64,000 nucleotides of DNA from Mycolicibacterium sp. J2 (GTDB taxonomy: Bacteria; Actinomycetota; Actinomycetes; Mycobacteriales; Mycobacteriaceae): NCBI RefSeq assembly GCF_026240945.1, contig NZ_JAPFPY010000009.1, forward strand, positions 1-64,000. Reading direction: 5' to 3'. Positions 46,750 through 56,232 of the stretch are shown here, in pieces. How positions within the stretch are numbered: the first letter of the stretch is position 1; the number at the start of each line of letters is the position of its first letter. The notes beneath the pieces were generated by a model. It saw nothing but the letters and a program-made list of their open reading frames with translations. It did not search any database and was not told the origin of the DNA. The translations under genes were made by a program, and so were the position numbers.

Positions 46750-48384
46750 CTAGTGTCGGCCGGCCAGAATGGCTTCGATGTTGCGCTCGGCCAGCGCGGT
46801 GATCGACATGTACGGATTGCAGCCGATATAGCCGGGGATCAGTGAGGCGTCGTTGACGTACAGCTTGTCGTAGCCGTTGACCCGGCCGAAGGCATCGGTG
46901 GCCTTACCCCGGACGCAACCGCCGAGCGGGTGAACGGTGTTGGAGGCGAAGACGTTTCCGTCGAACAGGTCGTCGCGGTAGTCGACGCCATTAGCCTGGG
47001 TGACCTTGTCGAAGACAAGCTTGGCGCGTTCGATCAGGTGATCGGTGTGACTCTGCGGCCAGTCGATGCTGATCGAATCGGACGCCTTGTCGTAGCTGAT
47101 CTCGGAGCGGTCATCGGTCTTGACCATGACGTAGTAGCCCAAGGCGTTGGTCTCGACCGGCAAGGGCAGCGAGAACATGCTGGCGTACACCGGGTTGTCG
47201 GGGTCGTTGCGGCCGTCCAGGTTGATCATGCCCAGCAGGGACTGCTTGGTGCCCACCGGGTCGGAGGCGCTGGTGTTGTGGGCCACCATCACGTCACCGT
47301 TGTTGCCGTAGCCGCGGCCGATCTCGTCGGACAGGTCAGGCAGTGTGCCTGTCTCACGCGCACGCAGCAGCAGTTCGTTGGTGCCCAGCACACCGGCCGC
47401 CAGATACAGCTGCTCACACCCGAATTCGTCACGGGACTGTTCGGCGCCCCAGCGGTCGATGCGCCGGGTGGACACCACGTACTCACCGGACTTCTCGCGA
47501 CGGATCCCGGTGACCTCGGTCAGGGGCTGCAGCGTCACCTTGCCGGTCTGCACCGCCGCCGCGATATAGGTCTGGTCCACGCTGCCGTCGCGGCCGTAGT
47601 TGTTGCCGAACTGGCACTCCCAGTCCAGCGCCGACAGCGGTACCTCACCGTTGGCCTCGCGCACCATGTAGTCGAAGTTGTAGGCACTGCCGTTGTAGTC
47701 GACCTGGTATCCGGCGGCGGCGGCGTACTGACGGCCGACGCGGGCGTACTGGAAGTAGGGCGTCTGCTCGAACCAGTCCATGTTGCGGTAGCTGATCCGC
47801 AGCGCGGCCTTGGCGCGCTCGACATAGGTGCCCAGGAATTCGGCCGGGTCGATATCGGGGAAGGCCGCCCGCACCTGGTCCGGTGTCGGGATGGCCGCGA
47901 TCGCGGCATTGACCATCGAACCGCCGCCGACACCGGTACCGCGGAACACGTGATGGGCACCATGGGTGACCTTCTCGCAGATACCGGCTTGCTTGGGCTG
48001 GGCGGACGGGTTGTGAGCGGCGACCGCGGAGATGGACACGCCCCGGTACGACGTCACGATGCTGGGCGGGACGTCGTCGAACCAACCCGCCCGGGTGTCG
48101 GCAGGCAGCATCTTGGTGAACCGTTTACCGTCGGCGTCGGGGGTGTCCCACAGCCGGCCGCGCTCCAGCACCAAGGTCTGCACCCCGGCCTGAGCCAACC
48201 GCAGCGCACTCACTCCGCCGCCGTAACCGCTGCCGATGACGATCGCGCCGTAATGCTTGCGCGAATCCGGACGATGTTCCGATCGGGACAGCAGGTATGC
48301 CCCCGCACCGGCGCCGCCGAGCACGATTCCGGTGGTGACGCCGAGAAATTTACGCCTTGTCAAGTTAACTTGCGGTAATGTCAC
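46750..48384 (-). CDS. Tat-exported class I cholesterol-oxidase-like GMC flavoprotein
   Basis: A 544-residue GMC oxidoreductase. A twin-arginine signal (TRRKFLG followed by a hydrophobic core) directs export. The FAD motif is VIGSGYGGGVSALRLAQAG, followed by GVGGGSMVN and FGNNYG. The active-site HPLGGC and SLIPGYIGCNP match the class I cholesterol oxidases of Streptomyces and Brevibacterium, keeping the equivalents of His447 and Asn485. The isomerase glutamate (Glu361) is replaced: their VFAE corresponds to VYAS here. It should oxidise a 3-beta-hydroxysteroid, perhaps without isomerising. GTG 48384 has GAGAGG upstream; GTG 48390 is an alternative. Confidence 0.85.
   Translation of the reverse strand: MTLPQVNLTRRKFLGVTTGIVLGGAGAGAYLLSRSEHRPDSRKHYGAIVIGSGYGGGVSALRLAQAGVQTLVLERGRLWDTPDADGKRFTKMLPADTRAGWFDDVPPSIVTSYRGVSISAVAAHNPSAQPKQAGICEKVTHGAHHVFRGTGVGGGSMVNAAIAAIPTPDQVRAAFPDIDPAEFLGTYVERAKAALRISYRNMDWFEQTPYFQYARVGRQYAAAAGYQVDYNGSAYNFDYMVREANGEVPLSALDWECQFGNNYGRDGSVDQTYIAAAVQTGKVTLQPLTEVTGIRREKSGEYVVSTRRIDRWGAEQSRDEFGCEQLYLAAGVLGTNELLLRARETGTLPDLSDEIGRGYGNNGDVMVAHNTSASDPVGTKQSLLGMINLDGRNDPDNPVYASMFSLPLPVETNALGYYVMVKTDDRSEISYDKASDSISIDWPQSHTDHLIERAKLVFDKVTQANGVDYRDDLFDGNVFASNTVHPLGGCVRGKATDAFGRVNGYDKLYVNDASLIPGYIGCNPYMSITALAERNIEAILAGRH
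48361..48372. promoter_or_regulatory. Perfect 12-bp palindrome at the start of the sterol oxidase gene
   Basis: CAAGTTAACTTG is a perfect, unusually AT-rich palindrome just inside the oxidase reading frame, 12 bp from its start and 123 bp from the divergent alkB-like start. It could be an operator half of a divergent control region; no regulator gene adjoins. Function is a guess. Confidence 0.3.
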
Positions 48385-48494
48385 AAACACCTCTCAGCAA
48401 ATAGCCCCCTGGTTGTCGTCCGCCTTTGCTCGACGCACGATTCCAGGTTATAGTCACCACAGCTAATCGTTCGATCCAATGGCAGGGACATGAC

Positions 48495-49631
48495 GTGGCA
48501 GATCACGAGGGCCTCCGCACGCCGAGGTGGCGTGATGCGAAGCGATACCTCTGGCTGCTGAGTGCCATTGTCCCCGGCCTGGTGCCCTTGGCGTGGCTAC
48601 TGGTCCAACTGACCGGCCAGGACGTGTTCTGGTGGGTGGGGCCGGCCATGGCCTTCATGATCATCCCCGTGCTGGACCACCTGGTCGGAACCGCCGAATC
48701 CGAGGAATCCGAGCACACCCTGGAGTGGCTGGAAGACGACGTCTTCTACCGCTGGGTCACCTACCTCTACCTGCCCAGCCAGTATCTCTCGCTGGTGTTC
48801 GCCTGCTGGCTGTGGAGCGGCGGCGGTTGGATCACCATGACCTGGCTGGACAAGGTCGGGCTGACGCTCACCGTCGGAATTGTGGGCGGAGTCTCAATCA
48901 ACGCCGCACATGAGCTCGGTCACCGGCGCGCCGCCGCCGAACGCCGGCTCAGCAAGCTCGCCCTGGCACAGACCGGCTACGGCCACTTCTACGTCGAGCA
49001 CAACCGCGGCCACCACGTGCGGGTGGCAACCGTGGAAGACCCGGCCAGCGCGCGGCTCGGCGAGACGGTGTACCACTTCATCCCGCGCTCGGTGCTGGGC
49101 GGCCTGCGGTCGGCCTGGAACCTGGAACGCAACCGGCTGGCCAGGGCCGGCAAGTCGCCGTGGACGCTGCGGAACGAGGTGCTCAACGCCTGGTTGTTGG
49201 CCGCCGCGATCTTCATCGGACTCAATGTGTGGTTCGGCCCCGTCGTCGCCCCCTGGCTGATCGGCCAGGCCGTGATCGGGGTGTGCCTGCTGGAGTCGGT
49301 GAACTATCTGGAGCACTACGGGTTGCGCCGGCAGCGGTTGGCCTCCGGCCGCTACGAACGGGTCGGCCCGCAGCACTCGTGGAACAGCAACACGCTGATC
49401 GCCAACGTGTTCCTGTTCCATCTGCAGCGGCACTCCGATCACCACACCAATCCGCAGCGTCGGTATCAGACGCTGCGCCACGCCGACGAGGCGCCACAGC
49501 TGCCGTTCGGGTACGGCACGATGCTGGTGCTGGCCTGGTGCACACCGATCTGGCGCCGGGTGATGGACCCGCGGGTACTCGCCCACTACGACGGCGACAT
49601 CAGCCGGGCCGCCCTGCATCCGGCCCGGTAA
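48495..49631 (+). CDS. alkB: AlkB-type integral-membrane diiron monooxygenase
   Basis: A 378-residue membrane protein with about six hydrophobic helices. All histidine boxes of alkane 1-monooxygenases are present: HELGHRR at about residue 139, EHNRGHHVRVA, the NYLEHYG motif and LQRHSDHHTNP. It would hydroxylate a terminal methyl group of an alkane or other lipid using rubredoxin as electron donor; no rubredoxin gene adjoins. GTG 48495 follows GGCAGGGA. It is divergent from the sterol oxidase and ends 89 bp before embA, so read-through into embA is possible. Confidence 0.9.
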   Translation: MADHEGLRTPRWRDAKRYLWLLSAIVPGLVPLAWLLVQLTGQDVFWWVGPAMAFMIIPVLDHLVGTAESEESEHTLEWLEDDVFYRWVTYLYLPSQYLSLVFACWLWSGGGWITMTWLDKVGLTLTVGIVGGVSINAAHELGHRRAAAERRLSKLALAQTGYGHFYVEHNRGHHVRVATVEDPASARLGETVYHFIPRSVLGGLRSAWNLERNRLARAGKSPWTLRNEVLNAWLLAAAIFIGLNVWFGPVVAPWLIGQAVIGVCLLESVNYLEHYGLRRQRLASGRYERVGPQHSWNSNTLIANVFLFHLQRHSDHHTNPQRRYQTLRHADEAPQLPFGYGTMLVLAWCTPIWRRVMDPRVLAHYDGDISRAALHPAR

Positions 49632-49704
49632 CGCATCGGCGAAAGTCGAACCCGAAAAGTCGCACACCGCCGCGGGTCGCCAGGCCGGGCCCATAGCTAC
49701 GTCG

Positions 49705-49710
49705 CATACT
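49705..49710 (+). promoter_or_regulatory. Candidate -10 element for embA
   Basis: CATACT lies at -16 to -11 relative to the embA GTG. Known M. tuberculosis embA promoter mutations in ethambutol-resistant strains fall at about the same distance (-16 to -8) from the start codon, suggesting an almost leaderless transcript. No clear -35 is seen. Confidence 0.35.
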
Positions 49711-49720
49711 CTTGAGCCTC

Positions 49721-52700
49721 GTGCCCGCCAGGACTGCCCGACTCGTCGCCATCATCGCGGGCATCGTCGGCCTGCTGCTGTGTGCGCTGACGCCGCTGCT
49801 TCCCGTCAACCAGACCACCGCCACCATCACGTGGCCGCAGGCCACCAGCGCCGACGGGTTCGTCGGCGACGTGACCGCTCCGCTGGTCTCCGGCGCCCCG
49901 CTGGCCCTCGACGTCTCCATCCCGTGCCAGGCGATCGCATCGCTCCCGGCTTCCGGCGGCCTGGTGTTCTCCACCATCCCGCCCGGCGGTATCGACGCGA
50001 CCCGTAACGGGCTCTTCGTGCGCGCCACCTCCGACACCGTCTTCGTCGCCTTCCGCGATACCGTCACCGCCGTCGCGCCGCGTGCGGCCGTCGGCTCCGG
50101 GGCCTGCAGCACGCTGCACGTCTGGGCCAATTCCGGCGGCGTCGGTGCCGACTTCGTGGGGATCCCGGGCGCCACTGGCACCGCGGCCGGGGAGAAGAAG
50201 CCGCAAGTTGCCGGGATCTTCACCGACCTCAAAGTCGCACCGCAGCCCGGTTTGAGTGCCCGGGTGGACGTCGACACCCGGTTCATCTCCCAGCCGACGG
50301 CACTCAAGGCCGTCGTGATGGCCATCGGCCTGCTCAGCGTGCTGATCTCGATCGTGGCGCTGGCCCTACTGGACCGCGCGGCCGGGCACCGGGTACGCCA
50401 CAGCTGGGCACGGTTCTGGAAGGTTGGCTGGGCGACCTGGCTGGCCGACGCAGCGGTGATCGGTGGGCTGCTGGTATGGCATGTCATCGGCGCCATCTCG
50501 TCCGACGACGGCTACAACCTGACCATGGCCCGGGTGGCCGACCAGGCCGGCTACGTGGCCAACTATTACCGCTACTTCGGCACCTCGGAAGCCCCTTTCG
50601 ACTGGTACCAGGCGGTGCTCCAACACCTGGCCAGCGTCAGCACCGCCGGGGTGTGGATGCGGCTGCCCGCGCTGCTGGCCGGCATCGGCACCTGGATCCT
50701 GCTGTCGCGCTGGCTGATCCCCCGGCTCGGGCGCACGCTGGCGAACAATCGGATCGCCGTGTGGACGGCGGCCGCGGTGTTCCTGGCTGCCTGGTACCCG
50801 TTCAACAACGGATTGCGCCCCGAACCCCTGATCGCCTTCGGCGTGCTGGCGGTGTGGGCCCTGGTGGAGTACACCATCGCAGCCCGGCGACTGTGGCCCA
50901 CCGCAGCCGCCATCGTGGTCGCGGTCTTCACCGTGACGCTGGCGCCGCAGGGGCTGCTGGCACTGGCCCCGCTGCTGGTCGGCGCCCGGGCCGTGGTGCT
51001 GGTGATCCGCGACCGCCGTGCGGTGCTGCCCGCCCTGGCGGTGTTCGCGGCGGCGGCGTCGTTCATCGCGATCGTCGTGTTCCGGCGCCAGACGCTGGCC
51101 ACCGTCGCCGAAGCGGTCCGCATCAAGTACACCGTCGGTCCGACCATCTCCTGGTATCAGGAGTTCCTGCGCTACTACTTCCTCACCGTCGAAGACAGTG
51201 TGGACAGCTCCCTGACCCGGCGTTTCGCGGTGCTGACGATGCTGCTGTGCCTGTTCGGCATGATCGCCGTGTTGCTGCGCAAGGGCCGCATCCCCGGCCT
51301 GGCCGGCGGTCCCACCTGGCGGCTGATCGGCATCTGTGCGGGCGGGCTGCTGCTGCTGACGTTCACGCCGACCAAGTGGGCCGTGCAGTTCGGCGCGTTC
51401 GCCGGCATCGCCGGGTGCTTCGGCGCGGTGACCGCATTCACCTTCGCGCGGGTGGGTCTGCACAGCCGCCGCAACCTTGCGCTCTACGTCACCGCGCTGC
51501 TGTTCGTGCTGGCGTGGGCGACCTCGGGAATCAACGGCTGGTTCTATGTAGGGAACTACGGGGTGCCGTGGTTCGACCGGCAGCCGGTGCTGGCCGGTCA
51601 GCCCGTCACCACCATGTTCCTGGTGCTGGCCATCGCCACCGGCGTGCTGGCCGGCTGGCTGCACTTCCGCATCGACTACGCCGGGCACACCGAGGTGGCC
51701 GACACCCGCCGCAACCGGGTGCTGGCCTCCACCCCGCTGCTGGTGGTGGCCATCATCATGGTCGTGCTCGAAGTCGGCTCCATGGCAAAGGGTTTCGTCC
51801 AACGCTATCCCGCCTACACCACCGCCAAGGCCAACTTGTCGGCACTGAGCTCCGGACTGTCGCACGCCAGCTGCGCGATGGCCGACGACGTCCTGGTCGA
51901 AGCCGACCCGAATGCCGGGATGCTGCAACCGGTTCCGGGCCAGACGTACGGCCAGTACGGTCCGCTCGGCGGGGAGAACCCGGTCGGCTTCACCCCGAAC
52001 GGGATCAGCGACACCCTGGAACCGCCGAAACCCGTGGTGGCCAACCCGGGCACGGTGAACTCCGACGGCTCACCCAACAAGCCCAATGTGGGCATCGCCT
52101 ACGCCGCCGGTACCGGCGGCGGTTACGGGCCCACCGGAGTGAACGGCTCGAATGTGTTCCTGCCGTTCGGGCTCGATCCCGCCCGCACCCCGGTGATGGG
52201 CAGCTACAAGGAGAACTCCACCGCCGCCAAGGCCACCTCCGCCTGGTACCAGCTGCCGCCGCGCACCCCGGACCGGCCGCTGGTGACCGTCGCCGCGGCA
52301 GGCGCCATCTGGTACTACGACGAGGAAGGCGACTTCCACTACGGCCAGTCGCTGAAATTGCAGTGGGGCGTGCACCGGCCCGACGGCAGCTATCAGGCCC
52401 TCAATTCGGTACAGCCGATCGACGTGTTCGCCCAGTACGCTTGGCGCAACCTGCGTTTCCCACTGGCGTGGGCGCCGCCGGAGGCCAACGTGGCCCGGCT
52501 GGTGGCCGACGACCCGAACCTGTCCGACGACCAGTGGTTCGGTTTCACGCCGCCGCGGGTGCCGCAGTTGCAGACCGCCCAGCAGTTCCTCGGCTCGCAG
52601 ACCCCGGTGATGCTCGATATCGCCACCGCCGCGAACTTCCCGTGCCAGCGGCCGTTCTCGGAGCATCTCGGGGTGGCCGAGCTGCCGCAGTACCGCATCC

Positions 52701-52963
52701 TGCCCAACGTCAAGCAAGTGGTGGTGTCGTCGAACATGTGGCAGTCCGCCCAGAAGGGTGGCCCCTTCCTGTTCATCCAAGCGCTGCTGCGCACGTCGAC
52801 CATCCCGACGTATCTGCGCGACGACTGGTACCGGGACTGGGGCTCGCTCGAACGGTATGACCCGGTGGTCCCGCCCGCCCAGGCGCCGGTGGCCGACATC
52901 CAGCAGGGCACCCAACGGGTGTTCGGTTGGAGTAGGCCCGGACCGATCAGGGCCCTGCCGTGA
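49721..52963 (+). CDS. embA: Arabinosyltransferase EmbA
   Basis: Forms a heterodimer with EmbB that extends and branches the arabinan of arabinogalactan. The 1080-residue GT-C protein has the EmbA-specific [16 protein letters not shown], the site [49 protein letters not shown] and the end RPGPIRALP, as in M. tuberculosis. GTG 49721 gives MPARTARLV, close to the family start; TTG 49712 is possible. It overlaps embB by 4 bp. Its promoter region is the 89 bp behind alkB, not the embC end. Confidence 0.95.
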   Translation: MPARTARLVAIIAGIVGLLLCALTPLLPVNQTTATITWPQATSADGFVGDVTAPLVSGAPLALDVSIPCQAIASLPASGGLVFSTIPPGGIDATRNGLFVRATSDTVFVAFRDTVTAVAPRAAVGSGACSTLHVWANSGGVGADFVGIPGATGTAAGEKKPQVAGIFTDLKVAPQPGLSARVDVDTRFISQPTALKAVVMAIGLLSVLISIVALALLDRAAGHRVRHSWARFWKVGWATWLADAAVIGGLLVWHVIGAISSDDGYNLTMARVADQAGYVANYYRYFGTSEAPFDWYQAVLQHLASVSTAGVWMRLPALLAGIGTWILLSRWLIPRLGRTLANNRIAVWTAAAVFLAAWYPFNNGLRPEPLIAFGVLAVWALVEYTIAARRLWPTAAAIVVAVFTVTLAPQGLLALAPLLVGARAVVLVIRDRRAVLPALAVFAAAASFIAIVVFRRQTLATVAEAVRIKYTVGPTISWYQEFLRYYFLTVEDSVDSSLTRRFAVLTMLLCLFGMIAVLLRKGRIPGLAGGPTWRLIGICAGGLLLLTFTPTKWAVQFGAFAGIAGCFGAVTAFTFARVGLHSRRNLALYVTALLFVLAWATSGINGWFYVGNYGVPWFDRQPVLAGQPVTTMFLVLAIATGVLAGWLHFRIDYAGHTEVADTRRNRVLASTPLLVVAIIMVVLEVGSMAKGFVQRYPAYTTAKANLSALSSGLSHASCAMADDVLVEADPNAGMLQPVPGQTYGQYGPLGGENPVGFTPNGISDTLEPPKPVVANPGTVNSDGSPNKPNVGIAYAAGTGGGYGPTGVNGSNVFLPFGLDPARTPVMGSYKENSTAAKATSAWYQLPPRTPDRPLVTVAAAGAIWYYDEEGDFHYGQSLKLQWGVHRPDGSYQALNSVQPIDVFAQYAWRNLRFPLAWAPPEANVARLVADDPNLSDDQWFGFTPPRVPQLQTAQQFLGSQTPVMLDIATAANFPCQRPFSEHLGVAELPQYRILPNVKQVVVSSNMWQSAQKGGPFLFIQALLRTSTIPTYLRDDWYRDWGSLERYDPVVPPAQAPVADIQQGTQRVFGWSRPGPIRALP

Positions 52964-55900
52964 ACGGGGTCATCAGCGACGTGAAAGACAACGTGAAGAC
53001 CACCCGATGGATCGCCATGATCGCCGGGCTCATCGGCTTCGTCTGCGCGGTGGCCACGCCACTGCTGCCGGTGGTGCAGACGACGGCGACGCTGAACTGG
53101 CCTGCCGGTCAGGGGACGTCCGGGCAACTGAGCAGCGTGACGGCACCGCTGATCACCCAGACCCCGGTCAACATGACGGTGACGGTGCCGTGTGAGGTGA
53201 TCAGGTCCGCGCCGCCGGCCGGAGTGATGGTGCTGGGCACCGCCCCGAAGAACGGCAAGCAGGCCGCGCTCAACGCCTTATTCGTCAACGTCACCACCTC
53301 GCGGGTGGACATCACCGACCGCAACGTGGTGATCGCCAGCGTGCCGCGCGCGAAAGCCGCGACCTGCCAGCGCATCGAGATCACCTCGTCGGAGCAGGGC
53401 ACGTTCGCCACCTTCGTCGGGATGCCGGGCGGTGACCAGCGCACCGGCTTCCCCGACCCGAACCTGCGGCCCGCCATCGTCGGGGTGTTCACCGAGCTGA
53501 CCGGCCCTGCCCCGCAGGGATTGTCGCTGTCGGCGACCATCGATACCCGGTTCACCACCAAACCGACCCCGCTCAAACTGGCCGCCATCCTGCTGGGCAT
53601 CGTGGCCACCGCCGTCGCCCTGTTCGCGTTGTGGCGGCTGGACCAGCTGGACGGCCGGCGGATGCAGCGGCTGATCCCAACCCGTTGGCGCACCGTCACC
53701 GCGGTCGACGGGGTGGTGGTCGGCGGGTTCCTGCTGTGGCATGTGGTCGGCGCCAACTCCTCTGACGACGGTTACATCCTGCAGATGGCCCGCGTCGCCG
53801 ATCACGCCGGTTACATGTCGAACTACTTCCGGTGGTTCGGCAGCCCGGAGGATCCCTTTGGCTGGTTCTACAACCTGCTGGCCCTGATGACCCATGTCAG
53901 CGACGCCAGCATCTGGATGCGGCTGCCGGATCTGGTGTGCGCGTTGGTGTGCTGGCTGCTGCTCTCCCGCGAGGTGCTGCCCCGGCTGGGGCCCGCCGTC
54001 ATCGCGAGCCGGCCTGCGTTGTGGGCGGCGGGCTTCGTGTTGATGGGGGCGTGGATGCCGTTCAACAACGGCCTGCGCCCCGAGGGGCAGATCGCGACCG
54101 GCGCGCTGATCACCTACGTGCTGATCGAGCGGGCCATCACGTCGGGCCGGCTCACCCCGGCGGCCATGGCGATCATCTCCGCCGCGTTTACCCTCGGCAT
54201 CCAGCCCACCGGACTGATCGCCGTGGCCGCTCTGCTGGCCGGTGGCCGGCCGATCCTGCGCATCCTGGTGCAGCGCCGACGTCGGGTCGGGTTGTGGCCA
54301 CTGATCCTGCCGCTGCTGGCGGCCGGCACGGTGATCCTGACGGTGGTGTTCGCCGACCAGACCCTGGCAACGGTGCTGGAGGCCACCAGGATTCGCACCG
54401 CGATCGGCCCCAGCCAGGAGTGGTACACCGAGAACCTGCGCTACTACTACCTGATCCTGCCGACGGTGGACGGCTCGCTGTCGCGCCGGTTCGGCTTCAT
54501 GATCACCGCACTGAGCCTTTTCGCGTCGATGTTCATCATGCTGCGCCGCAAGCGAATTCCCGGTGTCGCCCGCGGACCGGTATGGCGGTTGATGGGCATC
54601 ATCTTCGCGACGATGTTCTGTCTGATGTTCACCCCCACCAAGTGGGTGCACCACTTCGGGTTGTTCGCCGCCGTGGGTGCGGCGATGGCCGCGGTGGTGA
54701 CGGTGCTGGCCTCACCGGTGGTGTTGCGCTCGGCCCGCAACCGGATGGCGTTCACGTCGGCCGTGTTCTTCGTGATGGCCCTGTGCTTCGCCACCACCAA
54801 CGGCTGGTGGTACGTGTCCAGCTACGGGGTGCCGTTCAACAACGACAAACCGTCGATCGGCGGGATCACGGTCAGCGCCATCTTCTTCGCGTTGTTCGCC
54901 ATCACCGCGGTGTGGGCGTACTGGCTGCACTTCGCGCCGCGCAACGGTGGTGAGAGCAGGGTGATCCGGCGGCTCACCGCCGCGCCGGTGCCGGTGGCGG
55001 CGGGCTTCATGGTGACGGTGTTCGTGGCGTCCATGCTGTTCGGCGTCGTGCGCCAGCACGGGACCTACAGCAACGGGGAATCGAATATCAAAGCCCTCGC
55101 CGGTGGCTGCGGCCTGGCCGACGATGTGCTGGTCGAACCCGATCCCAACCAGGGCTTCCTGACCGCGCTACCCGGTGACTACGGTCCGTTGGGTCCGCTG
55201 GGTGGTGTCAAGCCGGTGGGCTTCACCCCCAACGGGGTGCCCGATCACATTGTCGCCGAAGCCATCCGGCTGACCCTGCCGATGCCGGGCACCGATTACG
55301 ACTGGGATGCCCCGGTCAAGCTGACCGCGCCCGGCATCAACGGCTCCACCGTGCCGCTGCCCTACGGTCTGGACCCGACCAGGGTCCCGCTGGCCGGCAG
55401 CTTCGCCAGCGGCCCGGCCCAGCAGGAGGCCCGGCTGGCTTCGGCCTGGTACCAGTTGCCGCCGCCGGACGCCGCGCATCCGCTCGTGGTCGTCACCGCG
55501 GCGGGCACCATCACCGGTAACAGCATCTTCAACGGCCTGACCCAGGGCCAGCCGGTGGAACTCGAATACGGCAAACCCGGTCCCGACGGCGCTCCGGTGG
55601 CCGCCGGTCGGGTGGTGCCCTACGACATCGGCCCGCTGCCGTCCTGGCGCAACCTGCGGTACGACCGGCGCCAGATCCCCGGTGATGCCACGTTCGTTCG
55701 TGTTGTCGCCGAGGACAAGTCGCTGTCCGAGGGCGACTGGGTTGCGATCACCCCGCCGCGGGTGCCGCAGCTGAAGACGATCCAGGAGTACGTCGGGTCA
55801 CAGCAGCCGGTGCTGATGGACTGGGCCGTCGGGTTGGCGTTCCCGTGCCAGCAGCCGATGCTGCACGCCAACGGCGTCACCGACGTGCCCAAGTACCGGA

Positions 55901-56157
55901 TCACGCCGGACTACAACGCCAAGATGAAGGACACCGACACCTGGCAGGACGGCATCAACGGCGGCCTGCTCGGCATCAGTGACCTGTTGCTGCGGGCTCA
56001 TCTGATGGCGACTTACCTGAACAAGGACTGGGGCCGGGACTGGGGTTCGCTGCGCCGCTTCGACACCATCGTCGACGCCCCGCCTGCCGATATCGAATTG
56101 GGTACGGCCACACATTCGGGCCTGTACTCCCCCGGCCAGATCCGCATCAAGCCCTGA
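52960..56157 (+). CDS. embB: Arabinosyltransferase EmbB
   Basis: The catalytic partner of EmbA and the main ethambutol target. The 1065-residue GT-C protein has [21 protein letters not shown] with the acidic site and, at residue 276, the methionine equivalent to M. tuberculosis Met306. The pattern Ile-Leu-Gln-Met corresponds to that of ethambutol-susceptible species, not the Gln-Met variant of M. abscessus and M. chelonae. The C-terminal carbohydrate-binding domain ([14 protein letters not shown]) is complete. GTG 52960 overlaps the embA stop (GTGA). Confidence 0.96.
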   Translation: MNGVISDVKDNVKTTRWIAMIAGLIGFVCAVATPLLPVVQTTATLNWPAGQGTSGQLSSVTAPLITQTPVNMTVTVPCEVIRSAPPAGVMVLGTAPKNGKQAALNALFVNVTTSRVDITDRNVVIASVPRAKAATCQRIEITSSEQGTFATFVGMPGGDQRTGFPDPNLRPAIVGVFTELTGPAPQGLSLSATIDTRFTTKPTPLKLAAILLGIVATAVALFALWRLDQLDGRRMQRLIPTRWRTVTAVDGVVVGGFLLWHVVGANSSDDGYILQMARVADHAGYMSNYFRWFGSPEDPFGWFYNLLALMTHVSDASIWMRLPDLVCALVCWLLLSREVLPRLGPAVIASRPALWAAGFVLMGAWMPFNNGLRPEGQIATGALITYVLIERAITSGRLTPAAMAIISAAFTLGIQPTGLIAVAALLAGGRPILRILVQRRRRVGLWPLILPLLAAGTVILTVVFADQTLATVLEATRIRTAIGPSQEWYTENLRYYYLILPTVDGSLSRRFGFMITALSLFASMFIMLRRKRIPGVARGPVWRLMGIIFATMFCLMFTPTKWVHHFGLFAAVGAAMAAVVTVLASPVVLRSARNRMAFTSAVFFVMALCFATTNGWWYVSSYGVPFNNDKPSIGGITVSAIFFALFAITAVWAYWLHFAPRNGGESRVIRRLTAAPVPVAAGFMVTVFVASMLFGVVRQHGTYSNGESNIKALAGGCGLADDVLVEPDPNQGFLTALPGDYGPLGPLGGVKPVGFTPNGVPDHIVAEAIRLTLPMPGTDYDWDAPVKLTAPGINGSTVPLPYGLDPTRVPLAGSFASGPAQQEARLASAWYQLPPPDAAHPLVVVTAAGTITGNSIFNGLTQGQPVELEYGKPGPDGAPVAAGRVVPYDIGPLPSWRNLRYDRRQIPGDATFVRVVAEDKSLSEGDWVAITPPRVPQLKTIQEYVGSQQPVLMDWAVGLAFPCQQPMLHANGVTDVPKYRITPDYNAKMKDTDTWQDGINGGLLGISDLLLRAHLMATYLNKDWGRDWGSLRRFDTIVDAPPADIELGTATHSGLYSPGQIRIKP

Positions 56158-56164
56158 CGTTGGT

Positions 56165-56230
56165 TCCGCGAGCGGCCGTGTTTGCACGCGGCACGCCGGG
56201 AAAGTGTGGCAGTTTGGGGCCGCTCGCGGA
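56165..56230. terminator. Long hairpin between embB and the convergent ankyrin gene
   Basis: Arms 56165-56177 and 56218-56230 are perfectly complementary over 13 bp (TCCGCGAGCGGCC). The 40-nt loop itself contains GC-rich partial repeats. It fills the 75 bp between convergent stops and is probably a bidirectional terminator; there is no U tract. Confidence 0.65.
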
Positions 56231-56232
56231 GT

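Noticed and set aside
46568-46753. Ala/Pro-rich frame through the 30-bp repeats
   Set aside because: It has no ribosome site, starts inside the DUF7159 gene in another frame and consists mostly of repeat. Kept only as a repeat feature and a finding.
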